This document shows positions 1-10,604 of a stretch of 64,000 bases of DNA, piece after piece. The stretch is taken from positions 1-64,000 of the forward strand of contig JAHBVS010000001.1 of NCBI GenBank assembly GCA_019637445.1, in the 5' to 3' direction. The position numbers were made by a program, and so were the translations under genes. Under the pieces are notes generated by a model that was given only the letters and a program-made list of their open reading frames with translations, ran no database searches and had not been told where the DNA came from. How positions within the stretch are numbered: the stretch's first letter is position 1; every line of letters begins with the position of its first letter. Origin of the DNA: Gemmatimonadaceae bacterium. Lineage in GTDB: Bacteria > Gemmatimonadota > Gemmatimonadetes > Gemmatimonadales > Gemmatimonadaceae.

Positions 1-936
<936 letters not shown>

Positions 937-950
937 ACTTCAACACAGCC

Positions 951-968
951 ACTCTGTGCCTCTGTGGC
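951..968. repeat. Orphan arm of the CTCTGTGCCTCTGTGGC palindromic repeat
   Basis: This sequence, ending CTCTGTGCCTCTGTGGC, matches the right arm of the three full repeat copies at 30185, 30744 and 40094. The rest of the element is absent on the transposase side, where IS110 sequence begins within about 14 bases. I infer that IS110 inserted inside a repeat copy and that the other part lies off-window to the left. Like the other copies, it sits just 3' of a gene end, here about 43 bases beyond the pgk stop on the minus strand. Confidence 0.7.
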
Positions 969-1010
969 AAAGCCGTTGAGACTTGTCCTAGCGCCGAATG
1001 CCAAACGGCA

Positions 1011-2207
1011 CTACCGAGTGTCGAGCGCCGCCACGCCGGGTAGGACCTTGCCCTCAAGGAATTCCAGCGACGCCCCGCCGCCGGTGCTCACGTGCGACAT
1101 CGAAGAGGCCAGGCCGGCCGCTTCAACCGCGGCCGCCGAGTCTCCGCCACCGACAATCGTCGTCGCACCGTTCTTCGTGGCCTCGACCATCGCCTGCGCG
1201 ATCGCCGAGGTGCCTTTGTCGAAGGGCGGCGTCTCGAACACTCCCATCGGGCCGTTCCAAACAATCGTCTTCGCCGTGAGAATCGCCCGCGTGTAGCTCG
1301 CCGCTGAGTCGGGGCCGATGTCGAGCATCGCCTCGTCAGCGGGGATCTCGTCGCGCTTCACGGCGTGCGCCTTCTTGCCCTCGGCGATCGCCGGCGCGAC
1401 CATCGCGTCGTGCGGCAGCGTGAGGCGGAAGCCCGCGCGCTCCATCAGGTCCGCGGCCATGTCCAGTCGGTCCGGCTCCACCAGCGACTTGCCCGTCTCG
1501 AGCTCCATCGCCTTGTAGAAGGTGCAGGCCATCGCGCCGCCGATCAGGATGCCGTCCACCTTCGGCAGCAGCGCCTCGATCACATCGATCTTGCCCGAGA
1601 TCTTGCTGCCTCCGAGGATCGCGATGAACGGACGCTTCGGCTTGTCGAGCGCGCCGCCGAGGTAGTCGAGTTCCTTCTGCATCAGGAGGCCCGCAACGGC
1701 AGGCTTGAGATGCTTGGCCACGCCCTCCGTGCTGGCGTGCGCGCGGTGCGCGGCGCCGAAGGCGTCGTTCACGTAGAGATCGCCGAGCTTCGCGAAGGCT
1801 TTCGCCAGCACCTCGTCGTTCTTCTCCTCGCCGGCCTCGTAGCGCGTGTTCTCAAGCAGGCAGACCTCGCCATCCTTGAGCGCGTTCGTCGCCTTCTCCG
1901 CCTCCGCACCCACCACGTGCGGCACGAAGCTCACCGGCTGCTTCAGCAGTTCGGCGAGTTTCGGCGCCACCGGTGCGAGCGTGTACTTGGGGTCCGGCTT
2001 GCCCTTCGGGCGCCCCAGGTGCGAACAGAGCACCACGCGCGCGCCGGCCTTGGTCAGCGTGAGGATGGTCGGCACGGCCGCGCGGATGCGTGTGTCGTCC
2101 GCGACCTGCCCGTCATCCGTGAGCGGGACGTTGAAGTCCACGCGCACGAGCGCGCGCTTCCCCTTGAGCTCGGCGCCCTTGAGGTCCTTGATCGTCTTCG
2201 TCGTCAT
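1011..2207 (-). CDS. pgk: Phosphoglycerate kinase
   Basis: Cytoplasmic enzyme of glycolysis and gluconeogenesis that transfers phosphate from 1,3-bisphosphoglycerate to ADP. The 398 residues match the usual bacterial length. Visible signatures are [12 protein letters not shown] near residue 20, [12 protein letters not shown] near 60, [15 protein letters not shown] near 118, [14 protein letters not shown] near 197, and the C-terminal nucleotide-binding [14 protein letters not shown] and [14 protein letters not shown]. It starts with ATG ten bases after the gap stop codon, so gap and pgk form an operon. No U-rich terminator is visible; a repeat arm lies just downstream. Confidence 0.98.
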   Translation of the reverse strand: MTTKTIKDLKGAELKGKRALVRVDFNVPLTDDGQVADDTRIRAAVPTILTLTKAGARVVLCSHLGRPKGKPDPKYTLAPVAPKLAELLKQPVSFVPHVVGAEAEKATNALKDGEVCLLENTRYEAGEEKNDEVLAKAFAKLGDLYVNDAFGAAHRAHASTEGVAKHLKPAVAGLLMQKELDYLGGALDKPKRPFIAILGGSKISGKIDVIEALLPKVDGILIGGAMACTFYKAMELETGKSLVEPDRLDMAADLMERAGFRLTLPHDAMVAPAIAEGKKAHAVKRDEIPADEAMLDIGPDSAASYTRAILTAKTIVWNGPMGVFETPPFDKGTSAIAQAMVEATKNGATTIVGGGDSAAAVEAAGLASSMSHVSTGGGASLEFLEGKVLPGVAALDTR

Positions 2208-2217
2208 GGCCCGCGCC

Positions 2218-3231
<1,014 letters not shown>

Positions 3232-3288
3232 AACCCGTGATCCTCGGGGAGAGTTTGATTGTCTTGATCGGCGAGTGAAGCCCTGGCA

Positions 3289-4050
3289 CTACAGCCGGTC
3301 CGCGGACGCTCCGCTGCGGGCCCGGCCGAAGGTCAGGTAACTGAGGGTACGCGCGCCCGCCTCGAACAGGACGGTAGCGCAGGCGTTGAGGGTGGCACCG
3401 GTTGTGAGCACGTCGTCAACCAACACGAGATGCCGGCCGCGGATGCGCTCCTCGGCGCCTGCCCCGAGCGAGAACGCGCGGTGAACGTTCGCCAACCGCT
3501 CCCCGGGAGTCAATCGCGTTTGGCTGGGCGTGTCCCGCGTGCGGAGCAGGACGTCATCCCAGTGCGGCAGCGCCCAGCGCCGCGCCACGGCGGCGGCGAT
3601 GGCGTCCGCCTGGTTGTAGCCGCGGGCGCGCCGCTTCTCGCGGGCCAGCGGCACAGCGATCAACGCGGAGCGTTCGGCGACCACGTCGGGCGGGAACTCC
3701 AGCCGCGCCAGTCGCTCGCCCATCGCCTCCGCGACGGCGTACCAGCCGTAGTACTTGAGCGCCGAGAGGATGCGGCTGCTGGTGTCGTGCGGCACCCAAC
3801 ACCACGAGCGCGCACTGCGGATGAACGGCGGCAACAGGGCGCAGCCGGGACAGTCGCCGCGCGCCGCGCGCGGATGGCCGCAGCGATCACACTGCGGGTG
3901 GCGCAGGCGGGGCGCCCGGGCCCAACAGCGGCCACAGACGATGCCGAGGTCCGCGTCGTCGAGCGCCGCCTCGCAGGCAGCGCAGACGCGGGGATAGACC
4001 AGTTGTGCGAGCGCGCCGAGCGCTCGGCCTAACCGATTACGCTCTCCCAC
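3289..4050 (-). CDS. comF: ComF family phosphoribosyltransferase-like protein
   Basis: Member of the ComF/GntX family. ComF is linked to DNA uptake in competent bacteria; in other species the role is unclear. The N-terminal region has a zinc-ribbon cysteine series (CAAC, CGRC, CDRC, CPGC in residues 19-65). The phosphoribosyltransferase domain follows, with RGYNQAD near residue 140 and the PRPP-loop signature VLVDDVLTTGAT near 212. The start overlaps the aroE 3' end by 22 bases, making it the last gene of the long housekeeping run. No other competence genes are in the window. Confidence 0.9.
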   Translation of the reverse strand: MGERNRLGRALGALAQLVYPRVCAACEAALDDADLGIVCGRCWARAPRLRHPQCDRCGHPRAARGDCPGCALLPPFIRSARSWCWVPHDTSSRILSALKYYGWYAVAEAMGERLARLEFPPDVVAERSALIAVPLAREKRRARGYNQADAIAAAVARRWALPHWDDVLLRTRDTPSQTRLTPGERLANVHRAFSLGAGAEERIRGRHLVLVDDVLTTGATLNACATVLFEAGARTLSYLTFGRARSGASADRL

Positions 4051-4865
4051 ATCGCCTCGCGATCGGGCACGAGGCCGAACCAGCGCTCGAACGAGAGCGC
4101 GCCCTGCTCCAGCAGCATCCCCAACCCATCGTGCGCGCGCAGGCCGCGGGACCGGCAGGCTTGCACCCAGGGCGTCCGCTGCCGGCGATACACGAGGTCC
4201 AGCACCGCCGCGCCATTCTCCAGCGCCTCGGGGACGACAGGCAGGGCGTCATCGTGCAGGCCGACGGGCGTGGCATTCACCACCAACGTGGCGCCGCGCA
4301 CCGCATCCTCGACGCTCGGCACGACCTCGGCCGTCGCCGCGTAGCGTGCGGCGAGCTTTTTCGCGCGCGCTGCCGTGCGGGCGTGGATGCGCACTCGCGC
4401 GCCAGGCCAGGCGGACACGGCCTCGCACACCGCCGCCGCCGCGCCGCCGGCGCCGAGCAACGCAACCGTCTGACCCGTCGGCGAGGGGAGCAGGTCCAGG
4501 GCATGGGCCGGAAGGTGCGCCAGCACACGTCGCGCGGCGGCATCGAATCCTCCCACATCGGTGTTCTCTCCGTGCAGCTGGCCCGCGCTGTCGCACCAGA
4601 AGCAGTTCACCGCCCCGACGCGCTTGGCCACATCCCAGATGATGTCGCAGTGGGAATGGAACGCTTCCTTGTGCGGCACAGTGACGTTGCCCAGCAAGCG
4701 TTCGGCGCGTATGCGGGCGATCATCGCCGGGAGATCGGCAGGGGCCACGTCAACGGCTTCGTAGGTCGCGTCGATGCCCGCGGCCTGCAGCGCGGCGGCC
4801 TGGAATACCGGCGAGAGCGAGTGCGCGACCGGATGCCCGATGACGACGAGGCGCTCGGCCTCCAC
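4029..4865 (-). CDS. aroE: Shikimate dehydrogenase
   Basis: Reduces 3-dehydroshikimate to shikimate with NADPH in aromatic amino acid synthesis. I chose the GTG at 4865, giving 278 residues, because it lies one base after the stop of the preceding gene and has a GGGAG ribosome-binding site about six bases upstream. An in-frame ATG at 4901 would overlap that gene by 35 bases. Signatures: IGHPVAHSLSP (substrate-binding Ser-Leu-Ser), GNVTVPHKE with the catalytic Lys, GENTDVGGF, the nucleotide-binding LLGAGGAAAAV, and NATPVGLH. Confidence 0.94.
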   Translation of the reverse strand: MEAERLVVIGHPVAHSLSPVFQAAALQAAGIDATYEAVDVAPADLPAMIARIRAERLLGNVTVPHKEAFHSHCDIIWDVAKRVGAVNCFWCDSAGQLHGENTDVGGFDAAARRVLAHLPAHALDLLPSPTGQTVALLGAGGAAAAVCEAVSAWPGARVRIHARTAARAKKLAARYAATAEVVPSVEDAVRGATLVVNATPVGLHDDALPVVPEALENGAAVLDLVYRRQRTPWVQACRSRGLRAHDGLGMLLEQGALSFERWFGLVPDREAMWESVIG

Positions 4866-4866
4866 C

Positions 4867-5337
4867 CTAGCTCCCGGCCGGGCCGCGCTCGGCGGCCACA
4901 CGGTCCAGCACCCGCTCGATGATCGCCGTCAGTTCGGTGAAGGTCGCGCGGTACACGTCGAGGTCACCGCCGAAGGGGTCGGCCACCGGCCCTGCCTGCG
5001 CCCCGTGCGAGGCGAAGTCCGTGATGAGATGCGCCTTTCCCTCAGCGCCGAGTGCCGCGACGCGCTCGAGGTGGTGCGGGCCCATCGCAAGCACCAGGTC
5101 CGTCGCCGCGAGAATCTCGCGCGAGAGCACGCGGGCGCGGTGGCCGTTGAGGTCGAGGCCCTGCTCCATCGCCACCAGCAGCGAGGCGTCTGAGGCCGGC
5201 GCGCCTTCCCAGGCCGAGGTGCCGGCGCTGGAGACGCGCAGGTCATCGAGCCCGCGCGACTCCGCCAGCCGCTGAGCGATGACCTCGGCCATCGGCGAGC
5301 GGCAGGTGTTGCCCGTGCACACGAAGAGCAGGTGCAT
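4867..5337 (-). CDS. Low-molecular-weight phosphatase, probable protein-arginine phosphatase
   Basis: LMW-PTP fold protein of 156 residues. The P-loop is CTGNTCRS with nucleophile Cys7 and Arg13, and a late ADPFGGD segment supplies the general-acid Asp. Thr11 in the loop matches Bacillus YwlE, where Thr at this place favours phospho-arginine over phospho-tyrosine; that specificity is inferred from the family. The neighbour just upstream is a Sua5/YwlC-type gene, the same pairing as ywlC and ywlE in Bacillus, which supports the call. No McsB-type arginine kinase is in the window. Confidence 0.88.
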   Translation of the reverse strand: MHLLFVCTGNTCRSPMAEVIAQRLAESRGLDDLRVSSAGTSAWEGAPASDASLLVAMEQGLDLNGHRARVLSREILAATDLVLAMGPHHLERVAALGAEGKAHLITDFASHGAQAGPVADPFGGDLDVYRATFTELTAIIERVLDRVAAERGPAGS

Positions 5338-5345
5338 ACCGAAAG

Positions 5346-6014
5346 CTACCGATCCCCAACGAGATCGGGGACACTCTCGCGCAGCACGGCGGCCGGGATC
5401 GCGCCCGGCCGGATGACCCGCGGAAGGCGTCCGGTGCAGTCGACCACAGTACTGGGAGTATCGGTCGGTAGCTGTCCGCCGTCGAGCAGCAGCACCTCGC
5501 CGCTCGACACCTGCGGGCCGAAGGCCTGGATCACCTCGCGCGCGGAGGTCGCGGCCGGCTGGCCGGGCCTGTTTGCTGACGTGCTCGTGATGGGGTCGCC
5601 GAGCGAGGCGATGAGGCGCTGCATGCCCGGATGCGGTGTCCAGCGCACGGCCACGCCGCCCTCGGGGCCACGCAGCCGGTCAGGGATGCGTCGCTCGCCA
5701 CCTGGCAGCACCAGAGTCAGCGGACCAGGCCAGTGCCGCGCAGCGAGCATCGAGGCCGGCTGCGTGAGATGCAGGCCGATGCGCTTCAGCATCGGCGTGT
5801 CGGAGATCAGCAGCAGGAAGGGCTTCGCGGGCGGGCGGCGCTTGAGTTCGACGAGTCGCGCGACGGCCTCGTCGTTGATCATCGTGCCGAAGCCGTAGAG
5901 CGTCTCGGTGGGGTACGCGAGCACCTTGTTGGACTGCAGGTGCTCGAGCGTGCGCCGCAGCGCGGCCTCGACCTCCTCGGGCGACCAGAACGGGAGGCCG
6001 CGGGTCTCAGGCAT
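5346..6014 (-). CDS. tsaC: L-threonylcarbamoyladenylate synthase (Sua5/YrdC/YwlC family)
   Basis: Makes threonylcarbamoyl-AMP from Thr, bicarbonate and ATP, the first step of the tRNA t6A37 modification. The 222 residues form a stand-alone YrdC domain without the C-terminal Sua5 extension. Visible are VLAYPTETLYGFGT near residue 35, LKRRPPAKPFLLL near 58, the HWPGPLTLVLPG segment near 93, and SVRW-type VAVRWTPHPG with TSTSANRPGQPA. It is followed after 8 bases by the phosphatase gene. Confidence 0.93.
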   Translation of the reverse strand: MPETRGLPFWSPEEVEAALRRTLEHLQSNKVLAYPTETLYGFGTMINDEAVARLVELKRRPPAKPFLLLISDTPMLKRIGLHLTQPASMLAARHWPGPLTLVLPGGERRIPDRLRGPEGGVAVRWTPHPGMQRLIASLGDPITSTSANRPGQPAATSAREVIQAFGPQVSSGEVLLLDGGQLPTDTPSTVVDCTGRLPRVIRPGAIPAAVLRESVPDLVGDR

Positions 6015-6067
6015 GGGCGCAGGCTACCGTGGACGCCGACCAACCTGCACGCGGCCGCGCGAGCAGC

Positions 6068-6772
6068 TCAGGTCTCATCGCGCCACGCGGCTAGGGCCTC
6101 TGCCCGAGCGAAGTCGCCGGCCTCGGTGACCTTGAGCGCGCGTTCGGAGCCCTGCACCACGTGCACCGGAATCCCGAGCCGCTCGCAGAGCGCCGCATCG
6201 TCCGTGGCCTCGGCGTGCCAGCCGCCGGCCTTGGCCTCGCGATGCGCGCGCTCGATCAACTCACGCGGGAATCCCTGCGGCGTCTGCGCGCGCCAGAGTC
6301 CCGCGCGGCTCACGGTCTCGGCGATACTGCCATCGCCATTCACACGCTTGAGTGTGTCGACGACGGGCAACGCGGCGACGGCGCCGTGCCCTTTCCGTGC
6401 CTCGGCAATCACGCGGCCGATCATCGCCTCGTCCACTAGCGGACGCGCAGCATCGTGGATCAAGACGGTCTTGCACTCCGCGTGCAGGTCCTCGAGCCCG
6501 TTGGCCACGGACTCCGCGCGTGTGCGGCCGCCCACCGAGATGAGCATCCGGTCCACGTCGCATTGGAAGATCCATGGCGGCGGATCACCGGCGTACTGCT
6601 TGGGCAGCACGCAGACGACCATCGCGACGTCTGCCACGGCCTGGAAGGTCTGCAGCGAATGCAGCAGCATCGGCTTGCCGGCGACCCATCGCAGTTGCTT
6701 AAGCTCGCTGCCACCGACGCGACTGCCCGTCCCGCCCGCGACGATGACCACCCCGACGTCGCGCGCGCTCAT
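6068..6772 (-). CDS. ispD: 2-C-methyl-D-erythritol 4-phosphate cytidylyltransferase
   Basis: Third step of the MEP isoprenoid pathway; it joins CTP to methylerythritol 4-phosphate. At 234 residues it has family length. The nucleotide-binding N-terminus reads VVIVAGGTGSRVGGSELKQL, with the conserved GSR and the Lys of the LKQ segment. VLIHDAARPLVDE lies near residue 105 and RAQTPQGFPRELI near 158. The family Arg of AGxGxR appears here in the form GTGSR. The ATG overlaps the radA stop by four bases (ATGA), indicating translational coupling. Confidence 0.96.
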   Translation of the reverse strand: MSARDVGVVIVAGGTGSRVGGSELKQLRWVAGKPMLLHSLQTFQAVADVAMVVCVLPKQYAGDPPPWIFQCDVDRMLISVGGRTRAESVANGLEDLHAECKTVLIHDAARPLVDEAMIGRVIAEARKGHGAVAALPVVDTLKRVNGDGSIAETVSRAGLWRAQTPQGFPRELIERAHREAKAGGWHAEATDDAALCERLGIPVHVVQGSERALKVTEAGDFARAEALAAWRDET

Positions 6773-8178
6773 CGGAACAGCGCCCGGAACAGCGCGACGA
6801 GATCGGGCACGGCCTCGACCTTCATCTGCTTCGGCGCGCGCTTGGGCACCGAGCGCTCACTCACGAAGGCGCGGCGCATGCCCATCTTCTCGGCCTCGAG
6901 CAGGCGTCGCTCGGCCTGCGAGATGCCGCGAATCTCGCCGCCCAGCCCGACCTCGCCGAGGAAGATGGCGTCGCCGGGCAGCGGCTTGTCGTAGAAGCTG
7001 CTCGCTAGCGCCGCGGCGACCGCGAGATCGCCCGCCGGCTCCTGCACGCGCACACCGCCGACCACGTTGATGAACACGTCGAGTTGCGCGAAGGAGAGGC
7101 CCGCGCGCTTGTCGAGCACGGCGAGCAGCAGCGCGAGACGTCGCGCATCGTAGCCCGTGCTCACGCGCTGCGGCGTGCCGAAACCCGCCTTGGCGGCCAA
7201 GCCCTGGATCTCCAGCAGCATCGGCCGCGAGCCTTCCATCAAGCAGGTGACCGCCGAGCCTGACGCCGGCGACTCGGCGCGCTCGCCGAGAAAGAGCGCC
7301 GAAGGGTTCTCGACGGCTTCAAGTCCCTGAACCGTCATCCGGAAGACGCCGATCTCGTCCACACTGCCGAAGCGATTCTTCGTGGCGCGCAGCACGCGGT
7401 GGTCCGCCGAGCCCTCGCCTTCGAAGTACAGCACCGTGTCCACGATGTGTTCGAGCGTCTTCGGGCCGGCGATGCCGCCGCCCTTGGTCACGTGACCCAC
7501 GACGAACACCGCCGTGCCGGTCTCCTTGGCGAAGCGCATTAGCCGTGCCGCGCACTCGCGCACCTGGCCCACGTTGCCCGGCGCGCCTTCGAGATCGCCG
7601 GTGAAGACCGTTTGGATGGAGTCCACGATCATCACCGTGGGCCGCGCGCTCGCGGCCGTGGCGAGGATGGTCTCGAGGTTCGTCTCGCCCATCAGCGCGA
7701 CATCGCCGGCGCTCTTGTCCAAGCGGTCGGCGCGCAGCTTGACCTGCAGCGGTGATTCCTCGCCGCTCACGTAGAGCGCGCGATGCCCGGCGGCCTCGAG
7801 CCGCGCCGCGACCTGCAGCAGGATGGTGCTCTTGCCGATGCCCGGCTCGCCGCCGACCAGGACCATCGCGCCGGGCACCACGCCACCGCCGAGCACGAAA
7901 TCAAACTCGGCGATGCCGGTGGCCAGCCGATGCTCCTCGGTCCCCACGACCTCGCGGAGACGCGGCGTCTCGACGACCTGGCCGCCCTCACCGAAGGCCT
8001 TTGCGCCGCCGAGTCGGCGCTGCGCGCCCGCCCCCTTTGAGGCGGCGGACAGCTTCGGCGCGACGGGCTCCTCGGCGAGCGTGTTCCACTCGCCGCAGGT
8101 GTCGCAGCGGCCTTGCCACTTGAGGGACTCAGCGCCGCACTCGGTGCAGCGGTAGACGGACTTGGCCTTTACCGCCAC
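6769..8178 (-). CDS. radA: DNA repair protein RadA
   Basis: RecA-like ATPase that promotes branch migration in recombinational repair. Domains in order: zinc finger CTECGAESLKWQGRCDTC (residues 11-28), Walker A GGEPGIGKSTIL near 108, the RadA-specific KNRFG motif near 265, and a C-terminal Lon-protease-like domain from about 300. The start is GTG at 8178, four bases after the dnaB stop. The 469 residues match the family. It precedes ispD in the housekeeping run. Confidence 0.97.
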   Translation of the reverse strand: MAVKAKSVYRCTECGAESLKWQGRCDTCGEWNTLAEEPVAPKLSAASKGAGAQRRLGGAKAFGEGGQVVETPRLREVVGTEEHRLATGIAEFDFVLGGGVVPGAMVLVGGEPGIGKSTILLQVAARLEAAGHRALYVSGEESPLQVKLRADRLDKSAGDVALMGETNLETILATAASARPTVMIVDSIQTVFTGDLEGAPGNVGQVRECAARLMRFAKETGTAVFVVGHVTKGGGIAGPKTLEHIVDTVLYFEGEGSADHRVLRATKNRFGSVDEIGVFRMTVQGLEAVENPSALFLGERAESPASGSAVTCLMEGSRPMLLEIQGLAAKAGFGTPQRVSTGYDARRLALLLAVLDKRAGLSFAQLDVFINVVGGVRVQEPAGDLAVAAALASSFYDKPLPGDAIFLGEVGLGGEIRGISQAERRLLEAEKMGMRRAFVSERSVPKRAPKQMKVEAVPDLVALFRALFR

Positions 8179-8182
8179 GGCC

Positions 8183-9619
8183 CTATTGCTCCGGCTGCCG
8201 GCTGGTCCAGTTCTCGAAGCGCGTGTGCTGCTTGCGGTAGTGCAGCCGGATGTGCCCCGTGGGCCCGTTACGCTGCTTGCCGACGATCACCTCGGCGTAA
8301 CCGTCGAGCGGGATGTCCGTCGTGCCGGTCACCATGCGCGGATTGCCCTGGTCGTCATAGGGACGCTCGTTCATCTCGGGACGATAGATGAACAGCACGA
8401 CGTCGGCGTCCTGTTCGATGGCGCCGGAGTCGCGAAGGTCGGACAGCTGCGGCCGCTTGCCCTCAGCACCGCGTTGCTCAGAGGCACGCGAGAGCTGCGA
8501 GAGCGCCAGCACCGGGATCTCCAATTCCTTGGCCAACGCCTTTAACGACCGGGAGATGGCCGAGACTTCCTGCTGGCGGCTCTCGGAGTTCGGCGGACCG
8601 GACACGAGCTGCAGGTAGTCGACGATGAGCAGCTTGATGTCCGCCTGCGTCTTGAGCCGGCGTGCGCGCGAGCGCAGTTCCAGCACCGAGAGGCCCGGCG
8701 TGTCGTCAATCCAAATGGGCGCCTGGCCCAAGAGGGCCGCCGCCTTGGCGAGGTTCGAGGCGTCCTGCGCGGTCAGCGCACCAGACCGCAGGCGTTGAGC
8801 ATCCACATAGCCCTCCGAGGCCAGCATACGCAGCAGGAGGGATTGAGTACTCATTTCCAGCGAGAAGATCGCCGTCGGGACATTGCTCTCGATGGCGGCA
8901 AATTGCGCGACGTTGAGCACGAAGGCCGTCTTTCCCATCGACGGACGCGCCGCGACGATGACCAAGTCCGAGGGCTGGAAGCCCAGCGTCATCTTGTCGA
9001 GGTCCACGAAGCCCGACGGCACGCCCGTCAGGTTGCCGCCCGCCGTGCGCAGCACCTCGATGCGTTCCATCGCTGACCAGAGCAGCGACTTGATGCGGAT
9101 GAAGCCTTCGTTGCCGCGGCTGTCGTTGAGCTCGAGGATCTTGTGCTCGGCCAGGTCCAGCAGCTCGGCCACATCGGCGGGCGACTCGTGCCCTTCCCGC
9201 ACCAGCGAGGTGGCGGTCTCGATCAGCCGCCGCCGCAGCGCCTTGTCGCGCACGATGCGGCAGTGGTGCTCGATGTTGGCTGCGGTGGGGATCTCGTCGT
9301 AGAGCGGTCCGATGTACTCCTTGCCGCCGGCCGCGGCGAGGTCGCCGCGCTGCTCGAGTTCATTCGTGAGCGTGAGCGGATCCACCACCGCACCGGCGTT
9401 GTGGATCGCGGCCATCGCCCGGAACAGCCGGCGATGCCCCTCACGGTAGAACATGTCCTCGGTGACGAGCTCCATCGCGGTGACGATGGCGTCACCGGAG
9501 AGCATCATCGCCGCCAATACCGCGCGCTCGGCATCCTCCGACCACGGGGGCCGGCGGTCGGCGAACGCATCAGGCGGGCCCTTACGGGCGATCGAAAATT
9601 CGACGGGCGAGCTGGACAT
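8183..9619 (-). CDS. dnaB: Replicative DNA helicase DnaB
   Basis: Hexameric helicase that unwinds DNA at the replication fork. I chose the ATG at 9619 (478 residues): the sequence before it is unlike the family and lies inside the UDG gene. It overlaps that gene by 38 bases. The N-terminal domain begins PPWSEDAERAVLAAMML. The RecA-like domain has GVPSGFVDLDKMTLGF, Walker A ARPSMGKTAFVLNVA, Walker B LLIVDYLQL, and DLRDSGAIEQDADVV. A late FIYRPEMN segment is typical. No intein is present. Confidence 0.97.
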   Translation of the reverse strand: MSSSPVEFSIARKGPPDAFADRRPPWSEDAERAVLAAMMLSGDAIVTAMELVTEDMFYREGHRRLFRAMAAIHNAGAVVDPLTLTNELEQRGDLAAAGGKEYIGPLYDEIPTAANIEHHCRIVRDKALRRRLIETATSLVREGHESPADVAELLDLAEHKILELNDSRGNEGFIRIKSLLWSAMERIEVLRTAGGNLTGVPSGFVDLDKMTLGFQPSDLVIVAARPSMGKTAFVLNVAQFAAIESNVPTAIFSLEMSTQSLLLRMLASEGYVDAQRLRSGALTAQDASNLAKAAALLGQAPIWIDDTPGLSVLELRSRARRLKTQADIKLLIVDYLQLVSGPPNSESRQQEVSAISRSLKALAKELEIPVLALSQLSRASEQRGAEGKRPQLSDLRDSGAIEQDADVVLFIYRPEMNERPYDDQGNPRMVTGTTDIPLDGYAEVIVGKQRNGPTGHIRLHYRKQHTRFENWTSRQPEQ

Positions 9620-10604
9620 CTTCCCAGGCAGGGCGCTTCCAGTTGGGGTTCCGCAGCAGCGCGGCGGGGTGGTACGTCGCCACGAGCGGGATGCCGTGGT
9701 ACCGATGCTCCAGGCCGCGGAGCTTGCCGACGGGGGAATCTGTCTCCAAGAGCGTCTGCGCGGCAAATGTGCCCAATGCCAGAATCACCTTGGGTTGCAG
9801 CAACTCCAACTGCCGCAACAGGAAGGGCCGGCAGGCCACGATCTCCGCCGGTGACGGATTGCGATTTCCCGGCGGCCGATGCTTGAGGACATTGCAGATG
9901 AAGACGTCCTCGCGCTTGAAGCCGATGGCACCGAGGATCTTGGTGAGCAGGTCGCCGCTCTTGCCGACGAACGGGCGGCCGAGTTCGTCTTCGGTCTGGC
10001 CAGGCGCTTCGCCCACAACCACGAAACGCGCCTGCGGATTGCCCTCGCCGGGCACGTGGTTGGTGGCGGACTTGGCAAGCTCACAGGCACCGCAGGCCGC
10101 GATTGCAGCGGCGACCGCATCGAGATCGCCGAGGTGATCCAGGCCTGAGGGCTTGGCGTCGGCGCCCACGACCAGCGGCTTGCCGGTGGCTGAGGGCGCG
10201 CGTGTGCCGTCGCCCGCGGGGGGCTCGGCCTCGCCGGGCTTCGGCGGCGGCACCTTGAGGTCTGCGGGCGGCTCGGCGGACCGTTCGGGCGTAGCCGGCT
10301 TTTGCGATGGCGTGTCCGCGTCCACCGCGCGCAGGGCCTCCCGCCAATCCCCACTGGCCGCCGCGGCCTCGGCCGTCCGACGCATCTCGGAGTCGGGACG
10401 CACGGGGGCGGCACGCTCCGCACTGCGACTCGTGCTAGCGGCGCTGGAGTCGCGGCCGCCGGCGCCGCGGGCCGGTGCCGGCGCCCCGCGCGTCAGCACC
10501 TTGAGCGCCTCCTCGACACTCAGCGAGTCGAGCACAAACTCACTCTCGCCCAGTTCCCGCCGCTGCTCGAGATACTGCCGCAGCCGCTCGTGCGAATCGC
10601 TCAC
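9582..10604 (-). CDS. Type-4 uracil-DNA glycosylase (4Fe-4S)
   Basis: Removes uracil from DNA produced by cytosine deamination. The catalytic domain is the C-terminal half of a 340-residue protein. It carries CGAC as the first cluster cysteines, the active-site VVVGEAPGQTEDELG, GKSGDLLTKIL, and FICNVLKHRPPGNRNP followed by the fourth cysteine in EIVACRPFL. ATYHPAALLR lies near the end. The first ~150 residues are a Pro/Ala/Ser/Glu-rich, probably unfolded extension, which is common in this family. The ATG overlaps the coaBC stop by four bases. Confidence 0.93.
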   Translation of the reverse strand: MSDSHERLRQYLEQRRELGESEFVLDSLSVEEALKVLTRGAPAPARGAGGRDSSAASTSRSAERAAPVRPDSEMRRTAEAAAASGDWREALRAVDADTPSQKPATPERSAEPPADLKVPPPKPGEAEPPAGDGTRAPSATGKPLVVGADAKPSGLDHLGDLDAVAAAIAACGACELAKSATNHVPGEGNPQARFVVVGEAPGQTEDELGRPFVGKSGDLLTKILGAIGFKREDVFICNVLKHRPPGNRNPSPAEIVACRPFLLRQLELLQPKVILALGTFAAQTLLETDSPVGKLRGLEHRYHGIPLVATYHPAALLRNPNWKRPAWEDVQLARRIFDRP

